Assembly: GCA_037367405.1 (NCBI GenBank) | Contig: JAZKJV010000154.1 | Location: 1-64,000, forward strand | DNA length: 64,000 nucleotides | Direction of reading: 5' to 3' | From: Ottelia alismoides | Lineage: Eukaryota > Streptophyta > Magnoliopsida > Alismatales > Hydrocharitaceae | Shown here: piece after piece, positions 59,337-64,000 of the stretch | Numbering within the stretch: the first letter of the stretch is position 1 | Layout: each line of letters opens with the position of its first letter | Position numbers and translations under genes: made by a program | Notes under the pieces: model-generated | What the model saw: the letters and a program-made list of their open reading frames with translations, nothing else | Told to the model about the DNA's origin: nothing | Databases searched by the model: none

Positions 59337-60450
59337 TAGTATCAGAGCCAGATTTTGGGAATTTTATTTCTTTTTCAAGCTCAATTATTGCTAGTGTTTT
59401 GGAGGTTTGTTTAGAAGAGAAAGATGGCGAGATCGGTTTATTTTGACAAATTTTTTTCATAACATCGAGTTTGAGAAAAACTCCATGTTCTTGTTGGATC
59501 ATGAATTCTGAATCCGAGAAAGATTTGATTTCCATTCAAAATTTGCAACTTGATTCACCATCAAATGCAGACTTGAATATCAGATTCTGTACATGAGGCA
59601 CCCAAGAAAACAAATGCCTATCAAAGCATTTGTGATTGGTGGATGTGCTCCCCAAACCACAAAGCTTCTGTCCCATAAGAGCCGTGGGTGCAGGCCATTC
59701 AAGCTGCTCCTTCGTGTCGCCTTGAAACCACGGTATCAGAGCAACTCTGGATGGCGACGATTGCCTTCATCCATGGTGACGCAACTCGATGAAGCAGAAG
59801 CAGCAACTCTCATCGATGTCTCTTCCAGCAGCAACCCTCGGTGGCAAACCTTCCCTGGCAGCTGCAGTGTGCCTATTTCCATGCACTCGTGCATCGGGCC
59901 ACTACAAGACGCTTGCTTCCGTCATTGATCTCATGCCGCATCAGCCGCAACTCCAAAAACCACCATTAGGGGCGGCGGTGTATTTAGAGCGGTGTCTTTT
60001 TTGTTAGCCCAATGGCCTCTATTGTATCTGGATTAATAAAAAAGAAAGAAAGAGGAATGTGGTAATAGCCCAAGTGGGCTACGCCTACGGACTGTTTAAA
60101 AAAAAAGAAGGGTATTGAAAAATGATTAAAAAAATGAAGAATGGAGGTGGGAAAAAAAATCAAAAGAGATGGAAAATTTAAGGAGGTATGGTGAAAAAAA
60201 TATGAAAAAAATGAGATTGAAAAAAGAGAGATGAATGTTTGTGAAAAAAATACAGTCTAAAAAAACGTTGGGACTGAAAAAAGGAAGAGTTTCTGTTGAT
60301 CCTTCATTATTCTCCCAACTTGGTCGTTTCCGACAAGTTTAAAAGAAAGGAGGAGTGATGGGTAGAGCATTCCATGCTCTACTATTGTTGGGTAGTGACG
60401 TCTTTCCTACCATTGTTTGAAGTATTGGGTAGAGGTTTCTGAGTCCTACC

Positions 60451-60630
60451 ATTGTTTGAGGTGCTATATTTGAGTACCTATGTTTTGTGGAGAGTTCCAG
60501 AGGGAGACTCATTGCTTGAGATGCTCTATTTGAGTACTTATGTTTTGTGGAGTTCTCCAGAGGGAGACTCATTGCTTGAGGTGCTCTATTTGAGTACATA
60601 TGTTTTGTGGAGTTCTCCAGTGGGAGACTC
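60451..60630 (+). repeat. Three tandem 60-bp repeats
   Basis: Units 60451-60510, 60511-60570 and 60571-60630 differ at a few positions each. The unit is a multiple of three and is open on both strands: plus frame LYLSTYVLW...PEGDSLL, minus frame MSLPLE-STKH-YSN. Confidence 0.9.
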
Positions 60631-61001
60631 ATTGTTAGCTCCATTCTCTAGCGATCGTGAATTCCACTATGTATGGATATTCTCGCGGCATGTTTTCATG
60701 GCTGTGAACTCCAGTATGTATGGATATTCCCACGACGTTCGTGTTGGCCATTCGGAGTGATGGAGCAGTCTTCAATGAAGATACTTTGCGGGCCAGAGTT
60801 CTCTATGATGGAGACTCAATTGTTGATCAGATATCTCTGCAGATCACTATTCACACTCCAGTCTCTAGTTCCTCTTCACCACCAACAATCGATAGCGTGT
60901 GTTGAGTTGACATTGTATGTTGTTTCATGTACTTTGTATGTGAGTGGGTGCATTTTTTTATTTATCCAAGCTTAGCATTGCATGCTTAGCTTGAGGTGGA
61001 G

Positions 61002-61256
61002 TGTTGAAGAATGGTCTTGGTGGGCTATTTTTCGTACCACATCTTGGAGTGGTGACTTTTGGTCACATTGGTGGGGCTATATAAAGAGCCCCGCACCATT
61101 GTAACCTTTGAGAAAGTAAATGCAAAATCAACCCATTAAGGCGGTTCTTCCGCGGTTTCATCCTGCTCCTCACGGAGTAGAGTTCCACATAAAATCAAAA
61201 GTCCTTTTTTTGTTTTGTTATTGCTTTGATTCGCTTCTGCATTTCATATTTCAACA
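61002..61256 (+). repeat. 3' LTR of the second small Copia-type element
   Basis: 255 bp with a clear TATA box (GGCTATATAAAGAGCC, ~61075). Its late motif GGTTTCATCCTGCTCCTCAC is shared with the LTRs at 28612 and 30834. Confidence 0.9.
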
Positions 61257-61261
61257 GGTAT

Positions 61262-61676
61262 TATTATACAGCTGCATTTTTTATGTACAAGAGGTACATT
61301 GGTAAGTTAATGCCCGTGAAGAGAATGCCTGTTGTGAGCAATGGAGCATGTACGAACCAATATATATCCCTGCGTATAGTGCTTGTGTGTGTTATTCTAT
61401 CTAACGGCTTCTATTTGTGTCTGCTGTTGTATCCTTTCGCAACCAGGGAAAGAAAACCAAGCAGCATGAACACACAAGATCATATGATAATATATGTTCA
61501 CCATCATCATCATCATCATTATTATTATGGTAAAAGCAAATCCACATGAACCTTAATGACAAGAACATAACAATGTCAACTGATGGCTTGACCAATCCAA
61601 ACGACCAGACATAATTTAAAAGCATGGCAAATCCCAACAGCCCGCGATTTTCATCGCGATGACGATATCGAGTTCA
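61262..61676. other. Region between LTR element and GS1 stop codon
   Basis: It probably holds the 3' UTR of the minus-strand glutamine synthetase next to 61676. A CAT/TAT microsatellite (CATCATCATCAT...TTATTATTATGG) lies at 61501-61529. No other feature seen. Confidence 0.5.
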
Positions 61677-64000
61677 TCATGGCTTCCAGAGGATGGTGGT
61701 CTCGGCGATCATCGAGGTAACCACGTAAGGATCCATGTTGGAAGCTGGCCTTCTATCCTCGAAGTAGCCTGTAAAACAACAGAATCACAAGTTCGAGATG
61801 TAAGATCGATTACACGTTAAACACAGGATCGAAGTCATCGATCGAGCAAGAACTCGCCTTTGCCAGCCTTCTCGGTGTCACGACCAACACGAACAGATGC
61901 GCCACGGTTCGCTACTCCCTGCAATATTCGTTTTTTTTGGGTTAGTACAAGTTCTTTCACGAGAAATATGCGAACAGATTAATTCCGCGCACCCATTTGA
62001 AGGTGTTGATGTTGGCAGTCTCATGGCGACCGGTGAGGCGACGCTCGTTGCCCTCGCCGTAGGCTGCGATGTGCTCCTTGTGCCTCAGACCAAGCTTGTC
62101 GATCGCCTTCTTGATGACTTCGTAACCGCCTTCTTCCCTCATCGACTTCGTACTGAATTCGCGCAAATACGTAATCCAAAATAAGCACCCAAAATCGAAT
62201 TCTACGATTTCCAAGTTTAAATCAAGATCATAAGCATCTGTACCTGTAGTTGGTGTGGCAGCCAGCACCATTCCAGTCGCCCTTCGCGAGCACGAACACA
62301 ACCAACAAATTAAGAACATCCGGAGTCGAAAAAAGAGCAAATATCGAGTTAGAGAACGCGAGCTAACCGGGATGGGCTTGGGATCGAACGAGAGCACGAC
62401 GCCAGCGATCTCAGTGACCCTCTGTTCAACGAACAGAAACCGTAAGATTACCCATAAAAAGATCTAAACATCAGGAGCTAGTACTAGAACAATCCGATTC
62501 ACCTCGAGAATGTAACGAGCCACCCACAGCTCGTCTCCCGCGGAGATTCCGACCGACGGACCAACTTGGAATTCCCACTGCAAATACAGAGTAGATTCAG
62601 TGATGTTCTTGGAGGAAATCAAGCAGCGGAATCGCGATTCTTGCCTGCCCAGGCATCACTTCTCCATTGATCCCGCTGACGTTGATGCCGGCGTAGAGGC
62701 AAGCCTTGTAATGGGCGTCGACCACGTCGCGCCCAAACGACTTATCCGCGCCAGTTCCACAGTAGTAAGGTCCCTGCACGATGTAATCCGACGATGCTTC
62801 AATGTTTCCGAGCATGACCGTAGATTCGACAGCGCGAACGAGGCGAAATCCGGCGTACCTGAGGACCTGGGAAGCCGCCCACGGGCCATCCGAGGGGCCA
62901 GTTGACGTCCTTCTGAAGGAGGGTGTACTCTTGCTCGAGTCCATACCTGTAAATCTCGAGTTACCAACAAATCGTAAACCCGATCCACTCGATTTTATCT
63001 CGAGAAAAGGAGGGTTCGCTTGGCGTACCATGGCACCTCGGCGGCGACCTCTGGGTTGCTGAAGATCTTCGCGGCATTGTATCGCTTGTTCGTGGGGATC
63101 GGCTCTCCGGCCGGTGTGTAGCAGTCGCATATCACCTGCATAATAAACCAATGATCTCATCAACTAATTAATCATTTGATGTCATTAAGAGATCGGGGAA
63201 TTAAACATACAAGAATGTTGTTGCCCCTCCTGAATGGATCTCTGAAAATTGCCTGAGGACTGCAAATATTTAAATAATTTTGCAAAATTAAGGATCTGCA
63301 TATGATATATAACTATGTTCTTTGAACAAGAAACAGTGAGTTCACAGAGTCTCACTAGATGATAACTTCACTGTCTTCTCCGGGAGCCTGACCGGTGCTG
63401 GATCCGTCGTAGTTCCACTTCGGCAGCTGGCTCGGGTCGCTTACCGGACCGGAAATCGTCTGGTTTTTTCATCAAGAACAGGATTAGAAAAAGGTTCGAT
63501 TTTTTCGGTGGAAGAAGAAGTCTGCTCAGTTCTCACCCTTGCTTTGCTCCTCAAGTCCATTCCAGATCCACCAATCCTGTTTCCATTTAGTTTCCATCAA
63601 ACTTCGAGAAGAACAACATAACAAAAAACCGAACCCACAAACCATGGAGCTTAAGCGTGAAAAAATCCCACCTTTCGAGGACCCAACTCGTGAGAACATG
63701 AAACATGGACTCAGATTTCTTATAAAAAACAGGGAGAACTCGGATTTGGGTGCAGAGATTCCAAAAAGGTCAAAAGAAGGCTCAAATGGCGAGAAAGGAT
63801 TAAGATATTTTTATCGAAAAAGAAAGAGATGGGGGAGAACCCAACTCGGATTTGGGTGCAAAGATTCGTTAAAGGTAAACTAAAACCGATGCACCCACAG
63901 ATCATGGAGTGGTCGAGAACCAAAAGGAGGACGAAAACCATATATTTGCACAGAAACAAAGACATCATCATCCCAAAAAAAAATAAACCGTACCATATGT
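61677..64000 (-). CDS. GS1: Cytosolic glutamine synthetase (GS1), exons 2-13 and the last 7 bases of exon 1
   Basis: ATP-dependent ligase making glutamine from glutamate and ammonium. Exons on the minus strand: 64000-63994 (partial), 63576-63537, 63459-63356, 63259-63211, 63136-63030, 62946-62859, 62773-62645, 62577-62503, 62421-62368, 62281-62244, 62152-61993, 61918-61858, 61768-61677. Joined, they give 333 residues plus stop in one clean frame, so about 23 N-terminal residues are missing against the usual ~356. Signatures: [42 protein letters not shown] (catalytic Glu), [46 protein letters not shown], the [18 protein letters not shown] nucleotide loop and the [10 protein letters not shown] arginines. 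It ends in AETTILWKP without the plastid GS2 extension, hence cytosolic. Two introns (after exons 7 and 12) use GC donors; the others are GT-AG. Confidence 0.96.
63577..63993 (-). other. GS1 intron 1
   Basis: 417 bp between the exon 1 end (ACATATG at 64000-63994, donor GTACGG) and the exon 2 acceptor (AAACAG). The ORFs drawn in it on either strand are not genes. Confidence 0.85.

Larger units (their letters stand above)
59121..61256 (+). mobile_element. Small non-autonomous Copia-type LTR element, 2136 bp
   Basis: LTRs 59121-59336 and 61002-61256 start TGTTGAAGAATGGTC and end TTTCAACA / TTTTAACA. A perfect GGTAT duplication flanks them (59116-59120, 61257-61261). The primer site TAGTATCAGAGCCAG (59337 onward) is of initiator-Met type, and the purine tract CTTGAGGTGGAG precedes the 3' LTR. 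The interior has no gag or pol. It holds a second GGTATCAGAGCAAC at ~59731, an A-rich stretch (60040-60270) and three 60-bp tandem repeats (60451-60630). Motifs in the LTR end and interior resemble the small Copia-type element at 28612-31129, which lies in the opposite orientation. Confidence 0.92.

Noticed and set aside
62597..63163. 188-codon minus ORF over several GS1 exons
   Set aside because: It reads through introns; only parts match glutamine synthetase, and the spliced exons explain it.

Overview
This is a plant nuclear window, almost certainly from an angiosperm and perhaps a monocot given the GC-rich third positions of its one clean gene. Only the last 2.4 kb is an ordinary, apparently functional host gene: a cytosolic glutamine synthetase (GS1) on the minus strand, 61677-64000. 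Its first exon runs off the right edge. Nearly everything to the left is transposable element sequence, much of it nested, plus decayed host-gene pieces. No RNA gene, CRISPR array or bacterial-type feature was found.

Left block (1-20518). A minus-strand, RT-less Ty3/gypsy element of Tat/Athila type fills 157-11341. It has ~3.05-kb LTRs, a tRNA-Asp primer site and one 720-codon retropepsin-like ORF. It abuts the second half of a plus-strand Ty3/gypsy pol (11342-13683), followed by a long spacer and a ~4-kb 3' LTR (16437-20518). The two LTRs of the minus element diverge too much for a simple insertion, no matching target duplication flanks it, and a third LTR end meets it tail to tail at position ~150. 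This block has therefore been rearranged.

MITE block (20519-25789). It holds a foldback element, a TIR element between microsatellites, and three non-autonomous hAT-like elements (22051-23188, 23449-24321, 24475-25289). The first and third have perfect 8-bp target duplications.

Middle block (25790-57180). A RanBP2 zinc-finger gene of the VAR3-like family seems to have been torn apart. Its last exon (25790-26247) and its first exon (55375-55656) lie on the same strand in the right order, about 29 kb apart, and both carry frameshifts. Between them lie a minus-strand Copia split by a small non-autonomous Copia, a plus-strand Copia split by a ~3-kb solo LTR, an L1-type LINE split by a second copy of that solo LTR, a decayed Athila-like element, a UDP-glycosyltransferase pseudogene, a minus-strand RTE LINE, and a nearly full-length short-LTR Copia. 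A MITE carrying its own LINE insertion lies just upstream of the first exon.

Right block (57181-64000). It contains an RTE fragment, a second small non-autonomous Copia-type element (59121-61256) and the GS1 gene. Target duplications recovered by eye (GTCTT, AATAC, GGAAG, GATTT, GGTAT, CTAGCAAC, GGTTCAGT and others) give the nesting order. All family names come from recognising motifs in translated sequence; no database search was possible.
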